From NCBI GenBank assembly GCA_032622095.1, contig CP136061.1, positions 265,392,077-265,456,076 on the forward strand: a stretch of 64,000 nt of DNA, given 5' to 3'. Every line of letters starts with the position of its first letter. Position 1 is the stretch's first letter. A model generated the notes under the pieces. That model made no database searches and had not been told where the DNA came from. It saw only the letters and a program-made list of their open reading frames with translations. The position numbers and the translations under genes were made by a program. This document shows, piece after piece, positions 13,100 through 25,371 of this stretch. The stretch comes from Siphonodentalium dalli. Lineage: Eukaryota; Mollusca; Scaphopoda; Gadilida; Siphonodentaliidae.

Positions 13100-14760
13100 T
13101 ATAGGTGGATATCGGCGAATAGCAATCTTATCAATGATAGTGCATATCATCTCGCCATCCGTGACCCAAAACGACGCCAAATGTGATTTAATTAATCGTA
13201 TCATTAGAGAAGAACGTGTATGAATTTGGTGGAAATTAGTGCTAAATATATTTGTATCAGCTTTGGTGCAACTGCCATCCTCATGCATGAATTTAACGGT
13301 GCCACTTTTGAAATATTTAAACCACGTCCATTAGACTCATGGATGCATGATATATTGCAGATGATTATATATAGGTGTGGTGGTAATCAGCAACTAAACA
13401 AATTCTTAGAATAGTTATGACCCCCCCCCCCATCTCTCACCCAAACTGCAGCAATTTGGCGTCTTTAAATCACACGATATCATAGAGAAGAATAATATAT
13501 CAATTTTGTGGAAATCTGCGCTAAAAATAGTTTATTAAATTAATTGTTGATGCCCCCTGCAACGCTGACTCGAACAGCGCCATATTGCGGAGGTGATTAT
13601 GTATGCGTTTGGTGGAAATCGGCGATAGAACTATTTCACAATTTTTTATTTTTTTTTCCGACCTCCCCCTTTTCTTCCGCTGACACCAACAGCGTTACTT
13701 TAGAAAATTGTAACCTGCACCATTATCTTCCTCGTAAAAAGTTACCCTCTTAGAACGCCTTGGTGCCATCTCGGTTGTACCCCGTTAAGTTATATATAGA
13801 ACGCATACATACAGACAGAAAGACAGCACGATGGTGAAAACTGGCGAGTATACAAATTCGTATCAAATTTAAGGTCCCCATATCCCTCACCCAGAGAGCA
13901 CCCATTTGTTGTATCTAAACAACACGATAAGATTCCTCGTATCAAGGAGAAGAATATATATCAATCCGGTGGAAATCGGCGCTAAAGATATTGTTATAAT
14001 TTTGTTGTGTCCCTCTCACCTCTATACACCACTGACTCGAATGGCCCCACTTGTGACATCCTTGAACCACACAATTACACTCGTGATATCATGGAGATGA
14101 TTATTTATAAGTTTGGTGCTAATCGGCGAGTAAACAAATTTTTATCAAATTTGGTGCCCACTCGTATCATGGATAAGAACGTGTATCAATTTGGTGGAAA
14201 TAGGCGCTAAACATATTGTGTATCAATTTTGGTGCCCCTCTCCCTTTCAGTGCACACTGACTCGAATGAGGCCATATTTGACAGATTTAAGCCACAAAAT
14301 TAGACTCCTCATACCATGGGGATGATTTTGTATAAGTGTGGTGGCAATCGGCGACTAAACCCATTATTATCAAATTTAGTGCCCACCCCCCAATCTCTCA
14401 CCCAAACGACAACAATTTAACGTTGTTAAATCGCACAATTAGATTCCCTGTATCACGAAGAAGAATATGTATCAATTTGGTGGAAATCGGCGCTAAAATT
14501 AGTTTTATCAAATTTGGTGCCCCTCTCCCTTCCGTACATCCCTGACTCGAACGACGCCACTTTCGACATATTTAAACCACACCATTAGATTCTTCATATC
14601 ATGGGATGATTATATATATTCTGCCCCTCCCCCTTTTCTGCCCCTGACAACAACGGCGTCACTTTAAAAAATTCTAACCCACACCGTTATCTTTCTCGTA
14701 AAAAGTTACCCCTAGTAGACCCCATTGGTATCATCTAGATGGTCCCCTGTGAATTTCTAT
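13100..14760 (+). repeat. Degenerate tandem-like repeats with GGTGGAAATCGGCGCTAAA core
   Basis: The core recurs at 13228, 13507, 13611, 13968, 14193 and 14479 with unequal spacing (about 100-360). It is followed in several units by caa.tttggtgcccctctccc and gactcgaa.g..gccac. Open frames of 60-70 codons follow the repeat and show no domain. The spacing suggests an old array broken by indels, inside the 9.6-kb element. Confidence 0.75.
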
Positions 14761-14769
14761 AGAACACAG

Positions 14770-15300
14770 ACAGACCGACATTCGCAAATATAGATATAGA
14801 TATGCCATATTATATACCATTTGAAATAGGAAGCTCTCTAACAATGTATTATCAACTTATCCGGTACAATAAACTGTGAACATGTTGTCTGTGTTGAGTT
14901 GCCGATGTGTTCTTGTGCTTAAGTTTCGTCTGGTTTTGTTGCGCAAAGTGTATTATTTTCTGGAGGGGGAATAACTCTATATTTTAAAGATAGAGTTATC
15001 TATGGGCATCTTCTGAGACACAGACGTTTCAAATAGTGATAAATTATATAGTTTATTAATCATATTTTATGACGTAGATTGTTATTAAAACCGTATACAA
15101 AGGCACTGTAAAAAAAACAAATCGGTTACTCGAAAATTAAGTGGGCCTTTAAAGTCAATACAAAGTCTCAATTGCATTTAGGTTCATCTCATACCCTTCT
15201 ATTCAGCGATATTCTGCCACGCAGTATGAATTCATTAAGCGTTATAGCTCCACTGTTATAATCCGCCTGTAGCTGGCGTATTCTTGCCTCTAAGCTTATT
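14770..15300. other. No gene seen
   Basis: AT-rich sequence with a short inverted repeat around ataactctat...atagagttat near 14970-15000. Nothing else stands out. Confidence 0.45.
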
Positions 15301-15305
15301 GAGAT

Positions 15306-15346
15306 ATAACGTCGCACGTAATGTCATTAAATCGTATGGAAACAGC
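15306..15346 (+). repeat. Short direct repeat, left copy
   Basis: ataacgtc..acgtaatg.cattaaatc recurs at 16414-16455, 1.1 kb away. The pair frames the segment that contains two hairpins, so the segment may itself be a nested insertion. Confidence 0.55.
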
Positions 15347-15472
15347 AATTGTGTGGAATGCGTGACGTGACTATCTATTGAGAATTGTAATACGACCCTG
15401 CCTAACTATGCTTAAAAGCCATGTCCTGATTGGCCAGTGGCCCGAGTTACCATGGCTATCTCGTTCCAGTTT

Positions 15473-15513
15473 TGTGGTACAATTCTACTATTTCCAATTG
15501 TACCACGAAAAAA
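15473..15513. repeat. Short hairpin, TTTTGTGGTACAATT arms
   Basis: tttgtggtacaatt and aattgtaccacgaaa pair across an 11-base loop. The same arm sequence (tttgtggtacaa) forms part of the larger hairpin at 16265-16411, so the two are related. Confidence 0.75.
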
Positions 15514-16264
15514 ATCGGTTTATTCAGATCGCCGCACGCGACTTTTCCCGTCTTTTCTAACTCCGCGCAAACGGGGCATCAACGGAGTACACCCGCAACC
15601 CTTTTAATTTTGCATCTTGACAATCTTGCGAATTTTCTAGCGATTTGTCGCTTGAAACCAGTTTGGTTGCCAATGAATATGGTCCAAATGATGTTATGGT
15701 ATATTGATATATGTTAGGACCAAAGAAAGTTACTTAACAAGTATATTAAATGACAAAATAAATCAATGGGGCCGGGCTGTGCATTCGTCGATTCGAATCT
15801 CGATCATATTCGATATTTCGTAATCAAGTTGAAAATGAAAGCGTTTGTTCACCAGTACAGAAGGGGAATAAGATTAGTTTAGTAAACTAGATCATTTTGA
15901 TCGCTTTGTGTAAGGAAAATGGTCCATAGTCGATGATCATATTCATGTTGTCCCAACAACGTTCAAAACAGAAATGACCGCAATCGTATTTCCTGTACAA
16001 TTTAAATGAAACGCACGGGCGCCGCTGAAAACACATCGTTTTTTAGCCAATCACAACGATTATTTCTAGAAGAGGTGCCTCGAAAAGTCAACGGGGGAAT
16101 TTCATAACAAGACAAGACATTACTAGAGTACTCCATGCAAAGAAATCGAGTACGCCCAATACGAATTACACCACGAAATGTTTTCTCACCTGAGACCGAA
16201 AAAGCGCAGTATTTCGTTGACTATTCAGTCGAATTGTGACCATAAACTTTCAGTCGTATTACAA

Positions 16265-16411
16265 AAGAAATAAATACACGGTGTATCGGTGTGTATGGTC
16301 AAGTTGTACCACAAAAAACTGATTGTAGGACTCCGCTACGCGTCGTCCTACAATCATTTTTTTGTGGTACAACTTGACCATACACACCTCTACACCGTGT
16401 ATTTATTTCTT
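16265..16411. repeat. 147-nt near-perfect hairpin (67-bp arms)
   Basis: The arms 16265-16331 and 16345-16411 match in 64 of 67 positions when one is reverse-complemented, with a 13-base loop (tccgctacgcgtc). Long, nearly uninterrupted stems like this are typical of palindromic MITEs and, if transcribed, of hairpin-RNA precursors. Confidence 0.9.
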
Positions 16412-16413
16412 AA

Positions 16414-16455
16414 ATAACGTCATACGTAATGACATTAAATCTCAAGGAAACCAGC
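16414..16455 (+). repeat. Short direct repeat, right copy
   Basis: Partner of 15306-15346; it starts three bases after the long hairpin ends. Confidence 0.55.
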
Positions 16456-16579
16456 GAAAACAAAACAAAAATCACATATATTGTTTTTATGTTTTAAGTT
16501 ATTTCCTTCATAAAAAGAGTCTTCGTGATAAATAACCCTCTCAATACCTTAGAATATAGAATTAACCTTTAAAATAACA

Positions 16580-16715
16580 AAAACCTTCGGAATAGAGAAC
16601 GGAACCTTTGGAATAGCGAACCTTCGGAATAGTATACCTTCGGAATAGCGAACCTTCGGAATAGCGAACCTTCGGAATAATGAACCTTCGGAACAGCGAA
16701 CCTTCGGAATAGAGA
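16580..16715 (-). repeat. 16-bp minisatellite, inverted copy
   Basis: About eight units of accttcggaatagcga and variants, the reverse complement of the minisatellite at 11575-11691. A poly-C run (12) follows at 16720-16731. Confidence 0.9.
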
Positions 16716-16779
16716 CATGCCCCCCCCCCCCACTAGAACACGCTGGTCGAGTGATTCGCAGCCCGCCGGTGGTTTATTG

Positions 16780-18000
16780 TGAGCTTTCACACAACAGAGG
16801 CTTGGCAGATTTGAGCGACGTTAAAGGCCGCTCGTACTGTGCCGACTTCATACATTCATGCGTTAAACCAGTACCAGTACCACTCAGATTGTCATACTGG
16901 TGAGTATCAGATCTCGTTCTGATCAAACTAGAGCAGCGCATGTACATGAATATAATGGTTGCAGCCGGTTCATTGGTTGGCTTGTACAATATGACTGGGA
17001 CAATATTGTAATGTTTAAAAGCTTCTTAGAACAAGGATAAGCGCCATAAACAGCCATTATTATTTGCTACCCTTTTCGAATATGGTAGATATTAATGTAA
17101 TTTTGGTAACACTCAATGTCATTTATGTTTGGAGAACGTGCATATTGTAGACAGTGCATGGTCGGACAGGACAATAGAGCATTGTCCTTCCCAGGGCGGG
17201 TTCGTCCGAACCCCATCGAACCCTAGCCAGTTACGCCCTTGCCCACAGACAACCAAATATGTTGATAGTAAATTCGCTCTTCACACATTTTGTCTCGTTA
17301 TGACATTGAACAAACAGGACGGGGAATATACCTCTCTGTTAATACTTGTTCCTCAATAATCTACTTCACAGTAGGGGTGGTCCCAGTTCGAGATTGCATT
17401 TTTTGTGACAGTTGTGAGCTGAGTACTCCATTCTCGCTTAAGATTTGAAATGCAGTAGTTTTAACTATGGCCTATTGAGTAATCACTTTAAAACGTCACC
17501 TCTCTGTCGTTGTGGCAAAATTGAAACATCACACCATTATTTATGGTCCTAGGACTTTTCTCGAAAAATAGAAAATTCGTCTTTCATATTTGCCATGCAG
17601 CCGCGTTGTTTATAGTGCCACACTATTTCGGGAACCAACCCATCCATAAACATTGTGTATTTCCTTATATAACTATCCTTTGTACAAACCCTCAGTTAAT
17701 ATTGAACTCATATTCTTTCAGTTTGTGGTGTGTTCAAGACCTCTCAAAGTGTAGGGGGACATCAAACCATAGAACATATATGTACTAACGCTTGCCACCT
17801 TGATCAGAATAATTTATGAGATATACAATACATTATCCATTGTTTCTATATTTTGGTCGATTTAGAGGAGCTCTAACAATCACTATTGCAGCAACAATGA
17901 TTTTGTTTTGTATATGTTAGTTCATATTATATGTCATTTAGAACAAATACTTTAGTTCTACAAAGTCGCTATATATTAATATAAAATTACATGTTATAAA
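16780..18000. other. No gene seen
   Basis: Mixed sequence within the 9.6-kb element. Short open frames up to 81 codons show no domain. Confidence 0.4.
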
Positions 18001-18004
18001 CATC

Positions 18005-18572
18005 ATGTGTTGTTGTTGTAACTGGTGATTTGGAAGCCTTTGACACCTTTAGCCACGCTTGCTGTGTCTACGGGTCCGGTTTTCATCATATGAATCATGA
18101 TTTGGTCCCAATTAGAATCATTTAGAAAAGTTGTCGTTATCATAAATAAAACGTGTTCGGGGAGCGGTTGCTGCTAAAATCCAATAAGGGCAAACCGTTC
18201 ACAATTTCTGTCAAATTCGTGTATACATGTGATGTCGAGATAACTACTGAGCCATATAAATTATATAGTTGGTCATGTGTTGTTTATAACAAATATTTCT
18301 TATATTATACAATCGACGTTAATCCATGCAGAATTACCTGTTATCGATAAAATATGTTGTTGTTGTTGTAACTGGGGGTCTGGAAGCCTGAACACATCTG
18401 TAATCAATTAAACGGTATTTCTGGACAACACGCTCAGTACAAGATTTTTGTTGGGCCCCATTAAGATCAATTAGAAAATGTTTGTACAGTTGTTAACAAA
18501 AATATGTAATTTTCGACCAAAAACGTGTTTGGGGAGGGGTTGCTAAAATCCAGTATCTCACAAACTGTTCAA
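18005..18572 (+). repeat. Diverged direct repeat of about 220 bp (two copies)
   Basis: 18005-18215 and 18353-18572 share the order tgttgttgttgtaactgg, tctggaagcct, aattagaa.at, aaacgtgtt.gggga, ttgct..taaaatcca and caaac.gttca. Spacing is about 350 bases. They sit near the right end of the 9.6-kb element. Confidence 0.75.
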
Positions 18573-19039
18573 AATATAAATTAACCAACCAGTTCCACTT
18601 TGTCCGATGTGACGTAACGTGTAGTTATTTGGACCTCATTTATTCCAAGTGACATAAATGACGTAGAATCAACGGATGGAACAAATTTGAACTAAATTAG
18701 TATGGCAAAAACATTCAGTTCTTTAAACGCGTGTCATATAATTCGGTTCCATATGGTCCCAAGTCGGTAAATTTCGATTTTTCAACACATGGAACAACCC
18801 GGAACTTGATTATGGGCAAAAAAGTGCGTAAGGACAAAACAGAAACGACAATTATAACTGCGTTGGATAAATGAGACATATTGGAATTGAATTCATACTA
18901 CTTTCGAGCACAACGGACAAACAGGAATTGTATTTTACTCTTCGTAGAATCAAGTTACAGCACCAGGTGTAAGCGCATCGGGTAGAGCTTGAAAGTTCGG
19001 TCCTAGTGAGTATAGAACGGACGTTTCGTACCAGTATGT

Positions 19040-19069
19040 CACATCGGACAAGTTGGAACTCAGGTCGCG
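19040..19069 (-). repeat. Right terminal inverted repeat of the 9.6-kb element
   Basis: Reverse complement of the left end (28 of 30). A related sub-terminal copy, gttccactttgtccgatgtg, lies near 18593, so the end motif is repeated inside the right end, as is common for transposase-binding sub-terminal repeats. Confidence 0.9.
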
Positions 19070-19073
19070 ATTT

Positions 19074-20740
19074 GGTATTAATAAAAAAACATCTTTTATT
19101 GCTCATATTAAAGGTACGGGCGGTGTTGGCGGTGGGTATGCTGTTAAAATATTCATTTCCGTCAAAACCCGCCATAAACAGAAATAGTAAAATATAGGCA
19201 GAAGTTGTTGTTATATCATACAGAAATATGGCATAAACAGTATGTTATTGTCAATTGTTTTCACTTTGTTGTGCAAACAAAAGGAAAAAACCGTTACGTT
19301 TCCTGAGTTTTGTATAGATCCGGATATGGTAAGCATAAAGAGCGTTGTTTGTCACTATTTTTCTTATATGGAAATAATGAAGAGCGTTTATATAATGTTT
19401 GTGTGATTAACCAATATGATTGCGTTGTGTTTTGTAAACAGAAGCAAAACTTCTGTAACACGAGCATGCTGTTGTTTACGCAATCATCGTACACATTGAG
19501 GACAATACACTATTCACGCGCTGATTACGTTTGCATATGAACAAAACTGTACATATTTTAATATTCCATCTGTTGGTGGCGATTTGACCACACATTAATA
19601 TTTCTGCAACGAACACCGCCCGTGCATTTAATTGTTATAACCAATGCCATGTACTCATATACATATACATATAGCTAACAAAATTAACGACATTAGGGAG
19701 ACTCTTGAAATAATCCGACCTTAGGGAGACATCTCATCAAAGCTATATATATTTTAATATTCCATCTGTTGGTGGCGATTTGATCACATATGAATAGTTC
19801 TGCAACGAACGCCGCCCGTGCCTTTAATTATTATAACCAATACCATGTAATGATATACATATACCTAACAACATGAAACGACATTCGGGAGACTCTTGAA
19901 ATAATCCGACCTTAGGCAGACATCTCAATATATCATTTTCCATGCAACGTGCAGCTTCAGGGTATGGTGAGAGCATTTGGTATTAATAAAAAAACATCTT
20001 TTATTGCTCATATTAAAGATACGGGCTGTCTTTGGCGGTGGGTATGCTGTTAAAATATTCAGCTCCGTCAAAAACCACCATAAACAGAAATAGTAAAATA
20101 TAGGCAGAAGTTGTTGTTATATCATACAGAAATATGGCATAAACAGTATGTTATTGTCAATCGTTTTCACTTTGTTGTGCAAACAAAAGGAAAAAACCGT
20201 TACGTTTCCTGACTTTTGTATAGATCCGGATATGGTAAGCATAAAGAGCGTTGTTTGTTACTATTTTTCGTAAATGGAAATAATGAAGAGCGTTTATATA
20301 ATGTTTGTGTGATTAACCAATATGATTGCGTTGTGTTTTGCGCATATTATGTAAAGAAAGGGAAAAACCGTTACGTTTCCTTGCTTTTGTTTAGATCCGG
20401 ATATGGTAAAGATAAAGAGCGTTGTTTGTTCCTTATATGGAAATAATAAAGAGCGTTTATATAATTTTGGTGTGGTCAACTACTATACTTGCGTTGTGTT
20501 GTGTAAACAAAAGCAAAACTTCTGTAACATGAGCAGACTGCTTTTTACGCCACCATAGTGCACATTGAGGACAATATACTATTTACGCGCTGATTATGTT
20601 TGCATATGATCAAAACTATATATATTTTAATATTCCTTCTGTTGGTTGGGATTTTAACACATATGATATTTCTGCAACGAACGCCGCCCGTGCCTTTGAT
20701 TATTATAACCAATGCCATGTACTGCTATAGCGTTTTACAA
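19074..20740 (+). repeat. Continuation and right edge of the satellite array
   Basis: The satellite resumes directly after the duplicated ATTT. One full monomer follows (landmark at 19310), then a truncated, more diverged one (20216) in which the landmark block aaaccgttacgtttcct is repeated internally near 20366. Older, diverged units at an array edge are expected because homogenisation is weaker there. Similarity ends near 20740. Confidence 0.9.
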
Positions 20741-20899
20741 AGATTAAACCAGGTCCCGCATTCGTGTATTGAGGGTTAAATTTCTCGCGTATGCTAGCAT
20801 CTTAAATTATATCTAGTCATTTCGTAAGACTATTGCAAGAATATGGCTTCAAAATATAAAGTACATATTATGTATCTCCATAACTTTGATTTTTAATAT

Positions 20900-21009
20900 G
20901 TGTCCCCCTAATACCGCATGTAGTGGTATTTATTGTATATGTCCCCCTAATATGGTTCATGTTGTATGTAAAATGACCAAACATTAGGGAGACGGTATTA
21001 GGGGGACAC
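20900..21009. repeat. 110-bp palindromic element, GTGTCCCCCTAATACCG ends
   Basis: 17-base perfect inverted repeats at 20900-20916 and 20993-21009. The inside repeats gtccccctaata and attagggagac. The TTAGGGRGAC motif is shared with the satellite next door. No clear TSD. Confidence 0.8.
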
Positions 21010-21070
21010 TTGGTATATATTTTTAAATATTATAATAGTCATCACAAATGACATAATTGATGGTTTTTCG

Positions 21071-21196
21071 ATTAATACCAAATGCTCTCACCACACACAG
21101 AAGCTATGAAAATGCATAGAAAATGATATATCGAGATGTCTCCCTAAGGTCGGATTATTTCAACAGTCTCCCTAATGTCGTTAGTGTTGTTAGCTA
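21071..21196 (-). repeat. Inverted fragment of the satellite
   Basis: The reverse complement reads gacattagggagact.ttgaaataatccgaccttagggagacatctc, atatatcattttc.atgca, ggtgagagcatttggtatta, the same order as the end of a satellite monomer. It is separated from the main array by the 110-bp palindrome and about 200 bases of other DNA. Confidence 0.9.
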
Positions 21197-21217
21197 TATA
21201 TATATATATATATATAG

Positions 21218-21263
<46 letters not shown>
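21194..21263. repeat. (TA)n microsatellite
   Basis: About 70 bases of TA with one agc interruption. It abuts the inverted satellite fragment. Confidence 0.95.
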
Positions 21264-21265
<2 letters not shown>

Positions 21266-22870
21266 GTGCAGGAGATGTCCCTTTAATAACATATACTAGA
21301 GCTCTGGGAGTGAGGCACTAATTCCTGGGACACCAGGGACAGATATGCTATGCATATGTAAATGTTTTTTTTTCTTCAAATTCGAGTCTGTATGGGGCTG
21401 TTACTATGGGCCCATAATAATATACTATGAGATGGACTCAATCATTCACAATCAGTGGGAAGTAAGGGAATGTTAGGTATTTGTGCTTAAGCGCAAATAA
21501 ATAATAAATGTGAAAAGGGCCTCCCATAACTATTAGGGTTTGTAATAATATAATCTAATTTAATTTGATTTTAATTTGGAGTGTCATGATTGAATTCTTC
21601 ACCGAGTCGAATGGGTTTTCTGGGACGTCCAGCATCGATTTAGTTGGTTCATCATCCTGGTCCCGAACTCATTGACTTGAGTGGAGTTACCTTCACCGTA
21701 GGTACCTAGCTACGAAGTATCAGAGTATCTTCACCCACCCTAGGAATTGCTAGAGTTAATTGGCACTCTTCAATATGGCCAATGGAATATAACTCACAAC
21801 TCCTTATGAATTTTAGGGGTGCGATTAATTTGACACCATATCCAAGATATCTTCACATTGTTCCTGAACAAACTCTCATTTCTTATTGACATGTCCAGGT
21901 TATACAATCTGGATACTATCAGGAGATCGATGTCCCACAATTCATTAAATCTGAGATAAACAAATTTAATCAGTAAACAGCCCTGATATAGTTTGTCAAC
22001 TATGAAAGCATAATTAGCTTTTTCCCTGTTGACACACTCCAACCCTTTGATAACTGGATATTAAATTTTGCCAATGAGTAGTCAACTTGAGGAATGTTAA
22101 GATTTGAGTTCTTGTAATCTGACATTCCCTATAAAAGAAAATCCTATTATTCTTTATTTGCAATTACAATAACACCTCGCATGAATGCGAATATGAATGC
22201 TAATGACAAAAGTGGCTTAACTGTAACTTGCGTCAGGACCCATGCCCATTTTAAGAGGTAAATAAAGAATACAACTGTATTATTGAAAATATATTGTTAT
22301 TTCATATTGCTCAAGGCTAGTGGCTCACAGTGTCAATTAGATAGGAGTGTACAATATGTGAAATTTTCTTTGTTTAATAAAATAAGAGCAGCAGATACCA
22401 AATTATGATATTACTATTTTTAAAAGTGATTCAATATTCATAGTTTCTGTCCGTGCAGCATTAAATCTTTATTTAGTATATGAGGGTGCACACCAACAAG
22501 ACGGTTTGGAACTAATTTCTGATAACCAGAGCTCAAGGTTTTTAGATAACCCATGAGAAGACATATTCAATAAAGCAAGATACTCTAATTCAAGATAAAT
22601 TTATTGTGTAAGATTTGTATACAAAATTTTAAAAACAACATTGGATTCAGCAACAATATGATATATAATATATAAATAACTGAAAAAATTAAGTTCCTCC
22701 CTCATATAATACACAGTATATCCATTCGTATTGATAATTTGCATAAATTGAGAGCATGAAAATGTAACACATTGTGAGAGTTAATTAACCAGAGGGTTTT
22801 CTAGCTTTCTGTCAGAATATTGCTTGATTGGATATATTTGCAATTTTCAACAAGAGCATTTCTAGGACGT
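21264..22870. other. AT-rich DNA, no gene recognised
   Basis: Open frames up to 82 codons show no domain or start context. The only repeat I can support is the short CTTAAG-type relic at 21455-21530. Confidence 0.4.
21455..21530. repeat. Short relic of the CTTAAG palindrome MITE
   Basis: gggaagta..., ttgtgcttaagcgcaa, ataaataataaatgt and cctcccata follow the same order as the right terminal repeat of the MITE at 30772-31058. Confidence 0.55.
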
Positions 22871-22879
22871 GGCCAAATA

Positions 22880-23110
22880 CACCCGTGGTAATTTCAACAA
22901 TGGGCCATAACTCAAGTGGAAATTAGCAAGCGGAATCCAAATAAGAAATTTCACCTGTATTTGGGGCTAATAAACTCACATACCAAATTTAATTCTATTC
23001 TATTCAGACTTGCAAAAGTTATCCGGAAACTAAAATTAAGTGCAAATTCCAACAAAAAAGGCCATAACTGGTGAAAATTGGTGAGAGGAATCCAAATTCC
23101 TACATTTAAA
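22880..23110 (+). repeat. Degenerate 'GGGCCATAACTC' repeat, two units
   Basis: gggccataactcaagtggaa and ggccataactggtgaaaatt start two units. The first continues ctcacataccaaattt and tattcagacttgcaaaagtt. The same family is at 27490-27880, 35920-36210, 38290-38480 and 38850-39320. Confidence 0.75.
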
Positions 23111-24870
23111 AAAAAAGAAGCTATTATTAAGATAAAAAATACAGATAACATAATTAATATGTCCCAAAACAGGCGTATACAATATCACACTCAACTTTGA
23201 GGCTCAACAGAATCATATGTTGATGGGTTATCTGGGTGATCATTGTTGGTTAAGTGTCACCAGCCTTATTACTGCATGGGATTTTCGACAAATTGACCAG
23301 TTGTCATGCTGTTTTATGTGCATGATTTCGAATCGCTCTAATATCTGGTTCACTGCAACCACTCGATTAGAACCATATCCCATATGGAGGACCAGCAAGG
23401 GTTAACACAATAGATCTGTTGAAGGTAAACAACTCCATAATACACGTCGTCTGCAAAATAGGTGTTTCAGTAAGAAACCTCATTTACAAGAGACTGGCTG
23501 ATGTCAATTACACTGCCAAATTTGGATGCAGTGTTTCGCACAGCCAGTTCCTTGAAATTTGGCCAAGTTTTCATGTCGCATTCGGTGAAACACACATTCT
23601 TATAGCTGCTTTATGGCAATGTTTGCCTTTAATAAATCAAACGCGAAGTCAATCCAGACATTATTGCTATACAGTGTTGATTAATTTCAGTTTAAGTATG
23701 TTACACGAAAAATTAAATCGCATGTCCAATTCTCAGGTTGTATAATTAATATATATATGTACATTTCGGTTATGTTTTATTAATTTAAGTAAATACAGTT
23801 ATGTGTATGGGCAAAAATAATTAAGCAGTTTTCAGTTAATCACTAATTTCGATCGAGTTTGATATCAATACCGTATAATTTGCATACATATTCATGGCGT
23901 AATTATGTGACACTATTAATTAGTGATACATCTACATGTACATGTACACCCACAATGCAGTTTGTGAAAATTGGGTACAGAAAGATCTACGCATGTATAA
24001 CTACCATCCCGATAAAACACAATGAACCAATAATAAAATGCTAGGCTCTTATCAAGTTCAAGAAAATCCCATGCAGCAATAAGTCTATGACACTTTAATA
24101 ATCACTGATCACCCAATAACCCATAAACACAAGTGTTAGACCGAGTCTCCTCAGCCTGGGAAATCAGTTGGATTGATACTGTTTTTAACCGAGTTACTTT
24201 TCTATAACAGACTTTACGCCCATAATCGAGGGCAGGAGTTATCTTGCTGGCATGCCTTCAGATTAAGTCAATTAGCGCTTTGTGCATATGAACATAAAGG
24301 GCATTCTTTCCCAAGCATGATGATATAAAACAATCGTATATCAGAAGTTTGTTGAATGTCAAAGCAACAAGATTTAACTAAACAAACCATTGTTTTCCAG
24401 AGAATTTGAATGTGTCACATTATCAGAAAATGTGTGTAAACAATATAATAATCTATCAAATCTTCACTTAAATACCTTTTTCTAGCATAGTAATTGATAC
24501 ATCAGTATGAAGACATATTAATCGTGGACATGTCAGATGACTAATCACATTCAACAGTTCACATGAATATCCAGGCTCCACATGTAATTATATAGAGTAC
24601 GACTTTTTAATGAAAGTCTGTTATAGAAGATATTCTGTTATAGAAGAGCAATAGCACTTGACTGGGTCCAAAAAGACATCAACACAACTGATATCTCAAG
24701 CTATTGTGGACCGACAAGTCTTGGTCTACACGAGTGTAAAAGTTAAAAGTGTGATTTTTCAAAATGGTAATTTTTTCGATCAAGTAACATTCAAAAGGTT
24801 ATAAAACATTGGGATAAATAAGTCCCACAATATGCTGCACTTTAATAATACCATGTTTTCAATTTGCTAT
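23111..24870. other. No gene recognised
   Basis: The longest frame (23419-23745, 108 codons) has no recognisable domain. A 16-base inverted pair at 24200-24215 and 24613-24628 (ttctataacagacttt) is the only structure noted. Confidence 0.4.
24200..24628. repeat. Inverted pair TTCTATAACAGACTTT flanking 400 bp
   Basis: Perfect 16-base inverted repeats. The right side has an additional partial copy (attctgttatagaag). It could be the ends of a small MITE, but I see no duplicated target site. Confidence 0.4.
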
Positions 24871-25371
24871 AAATTTCAATATGATCAGATGAATAACATA
24901 GGAGATACAGGACAGATAATTGGATGAAACCCATATTTGAACTTGGCCTGTATCTTTTGCAAAGAGACACACATACCAACTTTGGTTCAGTTCAAATAAT
25001 CCAAACAGGAGCTATCAGTTGGAAGAAAAAAAATTGTGAAATTGGGTAAATAGAAAGTCGAACAAGAGCACGCTGTCGGAGCGTGGGCATAATACGCCCT
25101 TTCTGGAGTAGAGTGGGGCAAGGTTTAATTCATTTGGTTGAAACCTTTGACTTAAGATGAAATAATAAAAAAAATAAAACACAATAACTTCAAGTGTGGT
25201 ATTTATGACTGAAAATCCCCCCAAAAAACTTTAAAATATTTATTTTCGGCTATTTTCAGACAAAACAAGAGGTGTGCACTCGAGAGCTAGCATACCCCCA
25301 CCATGGCAAATTCAACCCGCATTATCCGTAAACCCAACAAAACAGATTTTTAACTTTAAAGAAAAATTCGG

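Larger units (their letters stand above)
9430..19069. mobile_element. 9.6-kb TIR element inserted in the satellite, TSD ATTT
   Basis: The satellite text gagagcatttggtatta, intact at many places (for example near 3640), is split here into gagagcattt and atttggtatta. The 4 bases ATTT (9426-9429 and 19070-19073) are therefore duplicated. The inserted DNA begins CGCGACCTGAGTTCC and ends with its reverse complement. Between the ends there is no recognisable transposase, reverse transcriptase or other enzyme; the longest open frame is 167 codons and lies over a minisatellite. The content is fold-back hairpins, minisatellites and degenerate repeats. It therefore looks non-autonomous. A 4-bp TSD is known for Sola1, Chapaev and some Academ elements, but the end sequence does not let me choose a superfamily. 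Confidence 0.85.

Noticed and set aside
21794-22042. 82-codon minus-strand frame
   Set aside because: No domain, no continuation in neighbouring frames, AT-rich composition.
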